Origin: Maniola hyperantus
Taxonomy: Eukaryota > Arthropoda > Insecta > Lepidoptera > Nymphalidae
Direction of reading: 5' to 3'
DNA: 64,000 bases
Assembly (NCBI RefSeq): GCF_902806685.2
Contig: NC_048542.1
Coordinates: 3,270,533 to 3,334,532 of the forward strand
Part shown: positions 30,501 through 43,462 of the stretch, in pieces
Numbering within the stretch: the stretch's first letter is position 1
Layout: each line of letters opens with the position of its first letter
Notes under the pieces: generated by a model
Told to the model about the DNA's origin: nothing
Seen by the model: the letters and a program-made list of their open reading frames with translations, nothing else
Databases searched by the model: none
Translations under genes and position numbers: made by a program

Positions 30501-30764
30501 TTTCGACTACGACTGAAATTAATGCAGTAGAAATACTTATACCTACAGTAATTTAATAATTTAAGTTACTCCACTATTACAGAAGGGCCAATAAACAATC
30601 AACTGGCACGTGTCAGCGATAATAAGTAATACCATTAAATAAATACAAGATAAGGTTTCTAGGTTATACGTTTGTTTGATCATGAAGGGACTTTAACTTT
30701 CCGGGGTTTTTATCATAATACTAGTTGCGGTCTGTAGCTTCACACGTGGAAGTCTATTTTATTT

Positions 30765-30970
30765 CTAACTAGCTTATTCCCGCGACTTCATACGCGTGGA
30801 CTACACAAATTTCAAACTCCTATTTTACCCCTTTAGGGGTTGAATTTTCAAAAATCCTCTCTTAGCTTATGTCTACGTCATACTAGCTATCTGCATGCCA
30901 AATTTTAGCCCAATCCGTCCAGTAGTTTGAGCTGTGTGTTGATAGATCAGTCAGTCAGTCAGTCAATCAC
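30765..30970 (+). repeat. Non-LTR retrotransposon 3' tail (family B)
   Basis: CTAGCTTATTCCCGCGACTT start, CCTTTAGGGGTTGAATTTTC, ATAGCTATCTGCATGCCAAA-like core, ending GTCAGTCAGTCAGTCAATC. Confidence 0.75.
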
Positions 30971-32474
30971 CAATACTTTGTTTTGTCCCTGAGTTTGATG
31001 TCTATAGGTGAATCTGGTGAAAGATCTACCAATGCTTGTTCAGTCCAGTAGTTATTCAGTGACAGCTACGCAGTCACAATAGAATTGAAGACGCGTACGG
31101 TAGAGTATAAAATAAGCACTGCCCACCACGGTAGAGTTTTCGTTACGCCATAATAAAGTTCTATGTTTTAACCTTCGCTGGTTTTAGCTAGTACAACCAC
31201 CCCAATCACTCAGCCACCCCAAGAATTTGGATATCTTGAAATTTCTCAGAAAAACAGAAATTTTGCTGCTTTCTAGTTTCTAGCTCCTTCTTAGTACAAA
31301 TAAATAACCAAATTGTACATACTTGTGCTTATACCTTGCCAAATTCTCGAGCAAATATAGACAAAGTTATCAGATATGAAGATCCGAGTTCAAGGTAATG
31401 TAATCTAGTTATTATCTGGTTGTCGAGTTGATATACGATACGCCATTGCTGTTATACTATATTATACCTACCTACTGTTTTATGCTCATAAAATTATTCT
31501 AGGTACTTAATATACCCTTTAAGTTTAAGTAGGTACCTAGAATTATTTTTATGCCGTGCCGCAACAGTCGACATCCTATAGGGGTTCCTTCTTTTCTCTG
31601 AAAATACCTACGGAACCCTGAAAATAGTTTGACTATGGTTTGGGTTGATTGTTCGTGGCCTTTGGTTGACAATGTCGGAAGCGAATCCAAATAATGCTGC
31701 ATCCTTGCTGTAACTGATCGGCTCGGCGTATCTCGCGACAGGCGTAAATCTCGCGATCATTGCTGTCAAACGTCCGGCTAGAGAGAGACAGCAATAGCCA
31801 CAAAGCAAGAGAGACAGCAAATGAACTATCGCATTGCTACTGCTGTCGCGTTGCTGTCGCTACTCCAAAGTTTTACGTAATCACCCCGCGGACTTTCTGC
31901 TTCTGATAAGCTTGTTTGTTCTTAGCTACATCATCACGCAGTTTACCGAACCATAAAGATATACAGCAATGTGTCGGTCGGATAACACTTAATGCGTCTA
32001 AAATATTACATACCGAATGGTGCCGTTTTCATATCTTATTTACACGTATTTTCCCAACCGTATTAAATATTTCCTTAGAATTCTCCAGTACAAATATCAT
32101 AAACAGAACAATGAGATATTTACGAAAAAATGTCAAGAACAAAATGTGTGCACAGTTGATCTTTCCGGTTGTAAAATAATAGAGTTTATTAAAGGCTGGC
32201 CGCACACTACATTGGCGGCTATGTTGAGCAACATTACGTTATTCTGTATTAGCTCCACACATAAGCACAGGCTGGCTCCGCAACTATACAAGGTGTTAGA
32301 TAATGTCCGTAACATCCCGGAAAGCGGAGGTTAAGGCTAATGTGTAGATGTACAAAAAAATGATCCTCGTAGCGTCATACCCGTGGAAAAGGAAGCCCTA
32401 GAAGGACCGTTTGAACGTTTTTTTTAGCAGAGAACAAAAGAATCTGTGGCACTATTTTGTACTAGGTAGGTACA

Positions 32475-32650
32475 TACCTATAGTACGCGACAGGTTGAAA
32501 TGGCATTCGGGGTATGAGGCGGATGGACGCTCCGCACACCCGCACGTCACCCGTGCGATCCAGCACCGGGTTAACGGATTGTGCAACCACCCGGTCTCTC
32601 TGGCGACCTACGATAGAAGCCAGTGTACGGCCAGGCTAAGTATACTGATA
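32475..32650. mobile_element. Hairpin MITE (CGACAGGTCGAGAT family)
   Basis: ACGCGACAGGTTGAAATGGC start, GATGGACGCTCCGCACACCC, GCACCGGGTTAACGGATTGT; right end more diverged (GCCAGGCTAAGTATACT). Confidence 0.65.
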
Positions 32651-32880
32651 TGAGTAAGCTGCGGGAGACAATAAGTCTAGTAAGACGTTTATCAGATGTG
32701 CCAAGGTACTTTTGTTGAGATAACTGTCAAAGATAACGATGTTACAGATACGAGTAAATAAATCCGCAGGCACTTGAAGAGATAGCACAGATCCGTCACG
32801 AAAAAGGAGTGGGTTCCGTACAGTGCGGGAGGGTAGAATGTCAAAAAGTTTAGACTTACATATTAAACTTACTTCAGCGG

Positions 32881-33235
32881 GCGATGGAGAGAGCTATGCT
32901 TGGAGTTTGTCTACGTGATCAAATCAGAAATGAGGAGATCCGTAGGAGAACTAGAGTGCCCGACATAGCTCAACGAGTTGAGAAGCTGAAAAGGCAATGG
33001 GCAGGCACATGTTTCGTAAAACCGATAGACGTTGGGGTCCCAAGGTGCTGGAATGGCGACCTCGCACCGGAAGACGCAGTGTTGGAAGACACCCCCACTA
33101 GGTGGACGGACGACATCAGAAGAGTCGCAGGGAGCCGCTGGATTCAGACGGCGCAAGACCGTGGCGTGTGGAAGTCCCTACAAGAGACCTATGTCCAGCA
33201 GTGGACATCTATCGGTTGAAGATGATGATGATGAA
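32881..33235 (+). mobile_element. RTE/Proto-like retrotransposon ORF, 3' fragment with frameshift
   Basis: Reads AMERAMLGVCLRDQIRNEEI, RRRTRVPDIAQRVEKLKRQW, then shifts frame over about 33010-33100, and resumes PTRWTDDIRRVAGSRWIQTA and VWKSLQETYVQQWTSIG before the stop at 33217-33219. This is the C-terminal end of a lepidopteran LINE protein; the shift and lack of the RT domain make it a dead copy. It ends in an ATGATGATGATG tail. A reverse copy of the 3' end is at 39540-39740. Confidence 0.85.
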
Positions 33236-34724
33236 ACTTATTTAAATGAAGAAATGGTAAAGTCTAGGCTGTTTTACGCCGGAGTAACAATGCGATAAAG
33301 TGGCAAGAACATAATATTTTGCGCCTTTAAGTAGCATGCTTATGAATACGTTGATACGCCCAAATGCGAATAACCTTGAGAGCTAATTTCACTCTTTCTT
33401 AACTTTGTTACGTCCTATAGTCCCCAGAATTTAGACAAAGAGTACGGACATATTTTTAGTTTGATTTTCTCTCTTTAGAGTCAGCCAGTCAGGCATAATA
33501 CCTGTTTACTTTGGCAGGACCTGCAATCCCAAAATGTGGATTCTTTTAAAGGTAAGGGCGGTTACGCACTCATCCGATCAGAGTCCGTGAAAATACGTTT
33601 CGAATTAGTCATACCTAGAACATTTCTAAGATGTCGTAGATATTTTTTATATCCGTATTTTCACGGATTCGAACCAGATGAGTGAGTGATAGCTGTAAGG
33701 AGATGTTTAGTTTGCTTTTGTCATTATCTTCTTCTGTCGTCAACCAAAATCACGTTTACCGGTAACTTACAATGTAAAGATGACCCCCCTCTTATCAAAG
33801 TCAAGAAGCTATCGACTCTGAGACTTTTTACGTGGCGCCAACTTTTGATATAGCAAAGAATCAAAGGTCTATTCGGTAAGTAACTGAACGTTTTATCAAT
33901 CAAAGGTTGGTTTTTGACTGCCTTGCTTTTATGGAGTAACTTTGTGATTATGACTAGATGACTTTGTTAAATGTTTTGTTATTATTTATTTTGGCTCCAT
34001 TTTGACTTTTGAGTGTGCATCAAAAACCTATTAAACCAAAATTGAATGAACTCAAAAGCAAGCAGACGCATCTGGTAGTAGAACAATAAGAAAACTACAA
34101 ACACCTTATAGACCTATCATTTTTGTTCGGGATCTCGCACATTGGTAAAGGCCAGATTTCCACCTAATCGGAAGCCAATCAAATTTTTTATAAATTGTTC
34201 ATGTCATCTAACAAGAATTTTATTGGTCGTTAACACGTTTCTCCGCTCCGCTTAGGTGCAAATCGGGCCTAAGTCCAAGACTATTGGACTCCAGTTAGGC
34301 ATTAGAGTCCGACTGGGCTAAGCGACCAAGTGCACGACAGAATGAATAGTTTCGTAGCGCGCGCTCTCTTCAACCAAGAAATCTTGGACTTGGATTACTA
34401 GGGCGCGATATTAAGTTTCGTGTCACATAAGCAAATATATCAAACTAAAAAAAATATATATGACTTACGATTTCTTTATTTAATACTAACTATTTGAAAA
34501 TACATGTTGCACACAAAAAAAAACGATAAATCATTGACAAATAGAAAACACAAATGAACAAAGCATTCACAGATGGTAATCAAATTTTAATGAACTAATC
34601 ATTTCTGTTCTGGAAGATCTATAAAATACAAAATACTATACTCATCACGGCAATGTTTTATGCGTTTAGTAAGTTCATCTACGTTTCCATTACGTGTTAA
34701 TCTGACACGTGTATATATTTTTAG

Positions 34725-35134
34725 GGTTGTGTACCTCAAAAGCAAGAAACAAACCCTTATAGGATCACTTTGTTGTCTGTCTGTCTGTCCGTCTCTGTCA
34801 AGAAAATTTATAGGGTACTTCCCGTTGACATAGAATCATGAAATTTGGTAGGTAGATCTTATAGCACAAGTAAAGGATTAAATCCGAAAACTATGAATTT
34901 GTGAGTACATCACAAAAAAAATGTATTCATGAACAAATAATTAGTATTTCAATGTTCAAAGTAAGATAACTATACCAAGTAGGGTATCATATGAAAGGGC
35001 TTTACCTGTACATTTTGAAACAGATTTTGATTTATTTTTATACATAATAGTTTTTGATTTATCGTGCAAAATATCGACGATCGATGTAGTACGGAACCCT
35101 CGGTGCGCAAGCCTGACTCGCATTTGGCCGGTTC
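34725..35134 (+). repeat. Family-A interspersed repeat
   Basis: AGGGTTGTGTACCTCAAAAG start, CTTTGTTGTCTGTCTGTCTG, GCCTGACTCGCATTTGGCCG end. It lies 85 bp below the stop of the CCDC59-like gene. Confidence 0.85.
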
Positions 35135-35219
35135 TTTTTAATATATAGACCAGTGCTTTGCAGTGAATTTTTTTCAAGTACATTATTGAATAAATTAATT
35201 TAAAATTAGTAACTCTCAT

Positions 35220-35864
35220 TTATTTAGAGGATTGAATTTTTTCCAACAGCAGCTCCAATCTTCCAGTCATCACAGGCTGCCCTTTCTTAGTCTTCTTGCT
35301 CAACTTCTTGAACCTCTCATGCTTCTTCTTCTTGTATTCTTCAAGTTTCAGATCTCTCTCTTCTTTAGCTTTCTTCATAGCTTCTTGCTTTTCGATTTTT
35401 TCTTGTTTCACTTTATTGTATTGCTCCTTGGCTTTTAGATATGGATCTTTATTTACTTTCCGAAATTTTTCCTTTTCTTCTTTTTCGATTAAGTCTGGAT
35501 GTCTTACAAACTTACCAACTTCTGTATTTGAATCGGTGACATCTTCGTCAAAGGGTTTTGGCTTATAAGTGCCTGGGACTGCCTCGTTTTTCATACTCTT
35601 CTGATAATCGTGAATCAATTTCTTTTTGCGTTGCTCCTCCCATTTCTCCAATTTGTATTTTTTGCTATATTTCTTTAATCTATAAGTCTTCTTGTCAAAG
35701 GGTTTCTTTTCTTTCTGTTCTTCCTTTTCATCATCTTTTTGTAGTCCATTTCGACGCTCATCAAACTGTTTTTGTTTCTCTTGTTTTTTAAATTCTTGCT
35801 TTTTATTATAATCCGTTTTATTTTTCTTGTTGGTAAGAAAAAAAGAGTCACGTTTTCTTTCCAT
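35220..35864 (-). CDS. CCDC59: CCDC59/TAP26-like protein (FYV7 family), intronless
   Basis: A 214-residue, Lys/Glu-rich, coiled-coil protein in one exon; ATG at 35864, TAA at 35222-35220. The C-terminus KKTKKGQPVMTGRLELLLEK and the motif YKLEKWEEQRKKKLIHDYQK resemble thyroid transcription factor 1-associated protein 26 (CCDC59), a nucleolar family with yeast rRNA-processing factor Fyv7. Expected role: small-subunit ribosome biogenesis in the nucleus; in vertebrates it was first described as a TTF-1 cofactor. No catalytic domain. AATAAA overlaps the stop codon on the minus strand (35224-35219). The assignment rests on composition plus the C-terminal motif, so it is good but not certain. Confidence 0.75.
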   Translation of the reverse strand: MERKRDSFFLTNKKNKTDYNKKQEFKKQEKQKQFDERRNGLQKDDEKEEQKEKKPFDKKTYRLKKYSKKYKLEKWEEQRKKKLIHDYQKSMKNEAVPGTYKPKPFDEDVTDSNTEVGKFVRHPDLIEKEEKEKFRKVNKDPYLKAKEQYNKVKQEKIEKQEAMKKAKEERDLKLEEYKKKKHERFKKLSKKTKKGQPVMTGRLELLLEKIQSSK

Positions 35865-35884
35865 TTTAAGATATCTTCAGACCT

Positions 35885-36005
35885 ATAATGAAACGAAAAA
35901 GCGTGTTTGAACACTCAAAGTTGGACATTTCATGCAAAACTATAAGGAATACTTATTTTTATATAAAAGCCATATTATAATGAACACGCTTTTTCATTTC
36001 TAAAT
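35885..36005. repeat. Palindrome just upstream of the CCDC59-like gene
   Basis: AATGAAACGAAAAAGCGTGT at about 35887 and, inverted, AACACGCTTTTTCATTTCT at about 35982-36001, with ~70 bp between. It begins ~22 bp before the ATG, so it covers the probable 5' UTR/promoter. A small hairpin insertion or a regulatory palindrome. Confidence 0.6.
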
Positions 36006-36627
36006 AGGTATACCACCGTGGCCATAAAAAAATTATTTTAAAATTACAGATGACAAACATACTTAAATAAATAATAAAATATATAGGTACACAAACAATA
36101 TATATATTCCAAATTATTATTAGGATTAATTGTTGTCATAAATTAGAGTGTAAGGGAATAGAATCGGCACCATTTTTTAAACATAAACTATAACATATTT
36201 TTGAAACATAAAATGCACTGCAATACGTCAGCAAAACGGATAATTGTGTATGTGTCATTTAGAATTGCATGAGTAGAAAAAATAATAAAAAGTTGGTTAA
36301 AAATATCCATAATGGTTAAAAATCATTGGCTGGCTTTGCCACTGCAACAACACTGTTGAACTAGATATTGCCCGATATACAATTGCCTCAGCCTAATAAT
36401 TCAATATAGTAGTTAAAATATAAAGATTCTAACGTATTGAGAACCTGCTCCTTTTTTTGAAGTCGGTTAATAAAGGCACAGATGGGTTGAATTTATGGTT
36501 AAGTTTTTTTTAAACAGAATAGCTTCGTTCTGTGGTCTTGCTGGAACTCTGCCAGGACGTTCTATTCAAAGTCACCTCTGCCCAGGTGGTTCCAAACGTT
36601 CTCATAATATCTTAGTTATGACTTACT

Positions 36628-36945
36628 AGCTGATGCTCGTGACTTCGTACGCATGGATTTAGATTTTTAAAATCCTGTGCGAACTCTTTGATTTTCCGGG
36701 ATAAAAAGTAGCCTATTTCACTCTCCAAGTCTTACACTATACCCATGCAAAAAATCACGTCGATCCGTTGCTCCGTTCCGTTTAGGGGTTTTATTTTCAA
36801 AAATCCTTTCTTAGTGGATGCCTACGTTATTATCGTTAGCCTATCTGCATGCCGAATTTTAGCCCAATCCGTCCAGTAGTTTGAGTTGTGCGTTGATAGA
36901 TCAATCAGTCAGTCAGTCTGTCACCATTTCCTTTTATATATTTAG
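36628..36945 (+). repeat. Two nested retrotransposon tails
   Basis: 36628-36780 is an RTE-like tail (TTTGATTTTCCGGGATAAAA, ATCACGTCGATCCGTTGC) fused to a family-B tail 36780-36945 ending GTCAGTCAGTCTGTCACC. Confidence 0.7.
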
Positions 36946-37214
36946 ATGATTACCTAGCATGGTAGAACTTTCTTGTAAAAACAATGCCCTAAGCAGTTAT
37001 TCAAAATTATAATATGACTAATAAGAACTTTGTGCCAAATATGTTCCAAGAAAATTACTCATGCGAAAATAATGAACGATCCAAATTCAACCAACACATT
37101 TTGGTTGATACTGGATTTGTTAATAATATTTATTAACTTTATAGTTCACCACAGATAACAGAGGAGTTGCTGTTATCTGTGTGTACAATCAACCACAGAT
37201 ATTACAAGTGTAAA

Positions 37215-37415
37215 CGTGGACTACACAAATTCCAAATCCTTATTTTACCCCTGTAGGCGTTTAATTTTAAAAAAAACCTTTCTTAGCGGATGCCTATGTC
37301 ATAATAGCTATCTGCATGCAAAATTTCAACCCGATCCATCAAGTGGTTTGAGCTGTACATTGATAGATCAGTCAGTCAGTCACCTTTTCCTTTTATATAT
37401 ACACATATAGATATT
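37215..37415 (+). repeat. Non-LTR retrotransposon 3' tail (family B)
   Basis: GTGGACTACACAAATTCCAA start, TAGCGGATGCCTATGTCATA, ending GTCAGTCAGTCACCTTTTCC and TTTATATATACAC. Confidence 0.75.
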
Positions 37416-39539
37416 ACATATAATTGCATAATATGAACTTGGGTTCATTAAGTTTTTAATAAATTAACATTGTGTTCATGCCGACAGACCTACCTCTCCT
37501 ACAGTAATGGGAGGTCAAAGGTTAAAAGCATAGATAACAATATAAATTACAAAACCAAGCTTTTGGTTACTTATAGACATCAGTTCAAGGATCAAATTTA
37601 ATGACCTTGTGAAAATGTTTCATGTAGTTTTTCAGACACTGTCTAGAATTTTCTACAGCTGTCGCCTGCCGTCCCAGAAACTCTACGCCACAATCAGATA
37701 CCTAATACGATGACGTAAACTACAATAGGAAACCATGTGTGGCAATTGGTGATTTCGTTTATGCAAACATAAAAATAAAATTGTCACACAAAAAAAACGA
37801 GAATTTCCTCGTATTTTATGTGCGATATAAGTAAGATTTTTATCACAAAATGTAGTTACATCTGCAGCCATTTCACAATACCTATTAAACCGCAGCTGTG
37901 TAGTTTACCTACCCACTGGTTTTTAAGCAAGAACTGTGTAAATAAGATAATAATACCTTAACGTTTGCAGAGGTTAAAGCATGCAATGAGTGTTGGATAT
38001 CAAGTAATTATATTGGATTACTTACCAAATTAAGCCACCCACTGGGTAGGCTTTGAATTATCGGCGGAATCTTGATAGTTTAGTTGCACTTGGCACGAAA
38101 AAAGTTAACCACGGTGAGAGATTTTATATCACGGGTTTTCGACAGTAAAACTTTATCGACCATGCCCTAATGTGATTTTTTAGAATAATTTCCACTAGGA
38201 AACGCGGCGGACGTTTCACGAATTTGTCACAAAGGGAACGATTTTGGGAACGATTACGATACGAGCCCCTTGGTGTATTATCTGTCATTTGAAACCTGTG
38301 GGAGCAAGGGAGAAGAGAGTCTTAAGGTGAACTACAAGAGTGAGCGAGAAAACACTACATGCGCAGTTCAACTTTATTCCATTTGGCATTTGAAGTTTCG
38401 ATCGCTGAAATGGAGCATGCGCTGTCTTCAAGATATGATTTCAACAAGTAATACTTTAAAAAATAGTTACTTAACATGGTTTACTGCCACTAGATGCTAG
38501 AGAATAATATCGAATCTTATTTGTAAATTACCTAAACGATAAATTTTGCATTGTTTGGGCATAAAAATAGATTCAAATGCTGTTTTATAAAGCATTGTTT
38601 TTTTTGTGTAACGGAACGTTAACTTGGTTTTACTTTCTTCTTAAAACAGAGATGGCGTTAGTAGACATTGAGAGTTGAGACTTGAGTGTAAGTATAAAAC
38701 TGGCGCCAAAATGTTTCGATGTTATTGAATCGATAGGTAGTTAATAAATTAGTACTTAATAATTCTATGATTTTTCAGTGGATATAGGTAGGTTTCATCA
38801 ATCAACGTTATTAATTTGGATTGTACCTACTAATAAAAAAAATATTTTTCAAATCCTCTTTTATTTAGTAGTAGAACAAAATAAAACACAGAATGAAACT
38901 AAGTAATATTTGCTGATTATACTTTTTTTTGATGCCACGTGGTTACCACATTAATATCTTTGAGCATGATATCGATCGGTTACAAAATACGAATTACTTA
39001 TTCATTAATTAGGTACCTTAAATAGTTGTTGACCCGTTAATTAAGTACCTATCTGTCTGTCTGTTAGTGGGCTGCCAAACTACTCATTAGATTTTTATGA
39101 AACAAGGTGTCGTTACTCGTTAGCTTCATCATGGAGTTTCTGGAAGGAACCATTAATTATTATACCATGGTGGTATCCAAGTACACGACTATATACATCC
39201 TACTCTATGGTACACGAGCTACATTTTGACCTGAAACTAATGAAGTCCGCGAGTCTGCGTCGGTCCTCGTAAGCCGATATAGGATTACAAGGTGGCATAA
39301 GTACACTCGAGTACACCAATGTTAGTTTGACCTGTTAAACTATTTATTAAATCTTAAAGCGGCCATATTAGGGGTAGCTTGTAGCAGTCTTCATGGTGCT
39401 TTTCCCTTGAAGCGGAGCGGAGCGGAGACCTTTTCAATAGACCAAGCTTATTGTTAGATTACGTGATAATTTAATTAATCACGTCATCTCTACTGTCATT
39501 GTCATACACGAAACCACTTACACCATTATCAATTATCAT

Positions 39540-39740
39540 CATTATATCACCCGATAGACGTCCACAGCTGGACATTGGTCTCTTGTAGGGATTACCGGGT
39601 GCCACGGTCTTGTGCTGCGCGCCACTTGAATCCAGTGGCTCCCTGCGACTCGTGTGATGACGTCTGTCCTCCTAGTTACTAGTAGGGAGTCTGCAAGGTC
39701 GCCATTCTAGCAGCTTGGAACGTCTATCGCTTGAGCCATA
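39540..39740 (-). repeat. LINE 3' end (same family as 32881-33235), reverse
   Basis: GATAGACGTCCACAGCTGGA, GCCACTTGAATCCAGTGGCT, GGTCGCCATTCTAGCAGCTT, GGAACGTCTATCG. Reverse of the end region of 32881-33235; no open frame. Confidence 0.65.
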
Positions 39741-39924
39741 TGTGATAATACTGTTTACATAGTCAGTACCCTTATGCGATTGACGGCGTGTTTTGAAGCA
39801 ACTTGATTTTCGCGCTGTTAGCAGCAGTGAGTGTCATGTGAGCGTACTCGGAACTAAAATGTTATTGCCATGAGACATCTGACAATACGAGGACCATTAT
39901 ACGTCTGTCATCTATGTATACAAG

Positions 39925-40105
39925 TTGACTGCAATGTCACCTGGAGTTTAAGATGGAAACGGGCTTACCTGGAAGGGGTATGGCGGTTTCAATAAACCCA
40001 TACTCCTTTAGTTTCTACACGGCGTACCGGAACGCTAAATCGCTTGGCAGCACGGCTTTGCCGGTAGGGTGGTCACTAGTCACAGCCAAAGCCTCCCACT
40101 AAAGG
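39925..40105 (-). repeat. SINE family S1, reverse, 5'-truncated
   Basis: GTTGACTGCAATGTCACCTG, CGGGCTTACCTGGAAGGGGT, CGGAACGCTAAATCGCTTGG. The tRNA-like head is missing. Confidence 0.7.
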
Positions 40106-42384
40106 AACTGTTAGGAACTGTTATTTTGTATGACACGCCATATCGACCGTACATACTTCTTATAGGGTACCTACCTATGTGACAGCTTGAGCAATATCTG
40201 CGACCAGATAAGTACTTAGCCGTAGCCGAATCTTCTTTACATAACGAGCGTTTCAATTCATAAACGTGAAATCAAGTTCTAATGATGTGAAGGAGCAATT
40301 TCAATTAATTATTAAAATTCTATTTAAAGAAACCGGCTAAGTGCGAGTCAAACTCACACTCTGAGTTCCGTACCATGAAAGTAGGTATAGATATCAATGT
40401 AGGTAGGCCGTAGGTAAGTATATTTTAATGACCATATTTGGATAAATTATTCGACCTCCTTAATAAAAACAAAATACTTAGTTTAGATGGTTGGTACAAT
40501 TAAAAAAGTGAAAGGATTTACACACATTTAAAACTCGGACATACCAAATTAATAAAACCTAGGTACACAAAATTTTGTGTGATGAAAAACAAATCCTACT
40601 TTGATCAGTAACGATAAGATCTCAAAGCTCTTCACACACTCAGGGAGTGATTGTACAAGTTGTCATAATAAGTATTATTATTATTACTCTCAGTAGAGGT
40701 ATAGCATATTATACGATAATACTTCCACGCAGGGTTTGAAATTAATAATTTTCGGATTTTTTCCTTTAAGTACTTGTGCTACAAGACCTCCCTTAGAGTC
40801 AAATTTAAGGTTGTAGTTTAATGGTAAGTGTGATGGCTGTCTGTGAATGGGATTCTTTGTACGAAAATATAATCTTTGAAAAGCTGTAGATAACATTTTA
40901 TTAAGAATACAAGAAACTTGAATTTTTTTCAGAAATTGGAGGTCACCTTAGGGCTTAGAGTATTCAGAACTTGATAGACCGTACTTCAAAAGGTCCTTGT
41001 CACCGATACAGACAGACGGACAACAAAAAAATCCTATAGGTATAGGTACGGCTTCCGTTTTTCATTACCAGGTACGGAACCTGAAAAATACAAATTCGAA
41101 TAGCCTTGAATCCATAAACCAAATTTCCGTCTTACAAACAAGTTTTAAAAGGACACCGTATGTGCGTGCCGACTTGAATTAGAATATTAGGAATTATTTA
41201 TTCAGATAGCGATGGTTAATGCTAGCTAAGTAGTATCACATGTTGCTATCGCACGTCGTGGTACCTAACTCAGTCTGGGTCCCGAAACAGTTTTGGGAGA
41301 TCCCACAACCACAACGACAAAATATTTCAACCCAATAATATAATAAAGACAGCCGAGTCTTTATTAGAGTGTCCTTATCGCAGTTTTGAAGTAAAAGTTA
41401 CGTGATTAGTGCAGCAACAAGAATCGAAAACCTGAATTTGGGATTTCAAAAAGTAAGGTTTTTTTCGTAAGCAGATTGTGCGCGTCTGTCCACCGCATCG
41501 GTCAGTTCATTAGGGCTTAATTCCGTCGTCGGAGACCGCTGCGTGTAGGTACTACTTAAGTATTGTTTAAATATCGAATATCGAGTTTGAGTTCGAATTT
41601 TAAATACCAGTGCCAAATTACCGAGAGACATATTTTTGGAAGTTATAGTTAATTCTATTTTTAAAATATCAAAAGACAATAATATATTTGTTCTGAGCAA
41701 AAGACACTCAACGACCACCTTCTCAAAGTTTTTTTTTAATGGATAATGTTTTTTTTTGTGTGGTGCATTTCCTTGCGCAATTGACACTTTTGTAAAAGTT
41801 CAAAAAAGTAGTGCATAGATGTTAATGTGGTTATTATTAATGTTGTGAATAAAGGAACGAAGTATTTAGGTACGTAAGTTGAAGGTAAGAATTACTTACT
41901 TAACTTTACATTTTAAAACCTAAGTACTTACTATTAGCTTTAGACGATCAAGTGCTACAGGTCTTATAAGACTATTCAAACATGAACAAAGGGGACACGT
42001 CTTGACGGCAACGTTAGTTCTGAATTTCGCCACGCGCCAAAAGAGCCTTGTCGCGCTGTATATAAGTTAAGAATAAAGCTGCGGTCACACCTGTGCGATG
42101 CAGGTCGCGATGCGGGAGCTTCCACTAAACTATACTAAAGGTGAAGTGGTCGTGTAGCCTGTAGGTAGGTGTGGATACCGTGGGAGGCGTTCCCGCTTCG
42201 TAGTAGCTTTGGTCTTGCGCGGGTCTGGAATCTGGATGATGTCTAAGTCAGTAGATTTGTTAGTTTAGTTATGAGCTATATGACTTGTGAGGGAACCAGA
42301 TAAATATACAAATGTAGGTACATGTAGATGGCTAAACTCATAAAGCCGTTCCTTAGATAAAAGTCTTAGATGAAAAGTTTTAAC

Positions 42385-42713
42385 GACCTCCCTGGCGCAG
42401 TGGTAAGCACTGTGGCCTTATTAGTGGGAGGTCCCGGGTTTTATTCCTGGCAGGGTTTTGGAATTACATATTCTAAATTTCTGGTCTGGTCTGGTGGGAG
42501 GCTTCAGCCGTGGCTAGTTACCACCCTACCGGCAAAGCCGTGTCGCCAAGCAATTTAGCGTTCCGGTACGATACCGTGTAGAAACCAAAGAAAGGGGCAT
42601 AATAAAAACTACCATACTCTTTCCAGGTTAGCCCGCTCCCATCTTATACTGCATCATCACTCACCACCAGGTGAGATTGCAGTCAAGGGCTAACTTGTAT
42701 CTGAAGTAAAGTA
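42385..42713 (+). repeat. tRNA-derived SINE (family S1), full length
   Basis: Head ACCTCCCTGGCGCAGTGGTA (A box) and GGTCCCGGGTTTTATTCC (B box), then ACCGGCAAAGCCGTGTCGCC, AATTTAGCGTTCCGGTACGA, CAGGTTAGCCCGCTCCCATC and the end CAGTCAAGGGCTAACTTGTA. Flanked by short AT-rich sequence; orientation forward. Confidence 0.85.
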
Positions 42714-42724
42714 AATTATTTAAG

Positions 42725-42910
42725 TACTAGATGATGTCCGCGACTTCGTCCGCGTGGGTTTAGGTTTTTAAAAATCCCATGGGAACTTTGATTTTCCGGG
42801 ATGCAAGCTAACTCGATAACAAACATCAAAAGCGGTTAAACTGTTGGGCCGTGAAAAGCTAGCAGGCAGACAAACAGACACACTTTCGCATTTATAATAT
42901 TAGTATGGAT
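42725..42910 (+). repeat. RTE-like retrotransposon tail
   Basis: GATGATGTCCGCGACTTCGT start, TTGATTTTCCGGGATGCAAG, GGCCGTGAAAAGCTAGCAGG, ends TTCGCATTTATAATATTAGT ATGGAT. Confidence 0.75.
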
Positions 42911-43462
42911 TATTAAGTTAACATTAATATGCGCATAAAATAAAATAAAAATCTAAATTAGGAAGATGGCGCGTGTTTGGGCACGGGCCAACCTGTTAAC
43001 TTGTTTTATTGACTAAATATCATGCATGTTTTACTATTTCACCTTGGCGAAGACAGTAAAATATGTTCCACTATATTATTTTTAGGTATGTACTCTAGGT
43101 ACTTAGTTTGATTAAATTAATTCCGTGGAATTTTGACGTTTTACTAGAAATAACACAAAATATGTAACAAATGAAAGTAACAAATTAAAATAAAATAGGC
43201 TGTGGAAACTAAAAATTAAATTTATTAGGGCGTAAGTTTGTATTAGTAAATAGAACCGTATGAGTATTGAAATTTTGAGTGGTACACTAACGGCGCGGCG
43301 GGTAAACCCTCCCAATGTATAAGATGACAATCTGTCAGAATTCTACCGAATTAAAAATCAGATGCCTATTTCTTCCGACCTGTTTCAAATTAACCTAATT
43401 AACAAGGTTGAATAAGTACCTATATTTTATTTAAATTCAGCTTCAATTCGTTCAAAACACTA

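Larger units (their letters stand above)
29881..34720. other. Intergenic stretch, repeats only
   Basis: Holds a LINE-like end (30285-30500), a family-B tail (30765-30970), a short GAGAGAGACAGCAAT-type repeat block (31740-31860), a MITE (32475-32650), a retrotransposon ORF fragment (32881-33235) and repeats with ATCCGTGAAAATACG motifs (33555-33690). No host gene seen. Confidence 0.5.
36006..43460. other. Intergenic stretch, repeats only
   Basis: Holds retrotransposon tails (36628-36945, 37215-37415, 42725-42910), a LINE end (39540-39740), SINEs (39925-40105 reverse, 42385-42713 forward), a family-A end piece (40330-40376) and a half MITE (41990-42066). GAAGTCGGTTAATAAA at 36460 is a common repeat end also seen at 20605 (reverse). 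ORFs of 60-113 codons in this stretch show no recognisable domain. Confidence 0.5.

Noticed and set aside
32017..32334. 105-codon plus-strand ORF
   Set aside because: No domain recognised, no supporting splice signals, and GCCGCACACTACATTGG-type palindromic motifs inside suggest a repeat.
41446..41787. 113-codon minus-strand ORF
   Set aside because: AT-rich intergenic sequence with no recognisable motif; length is within what chance gives.
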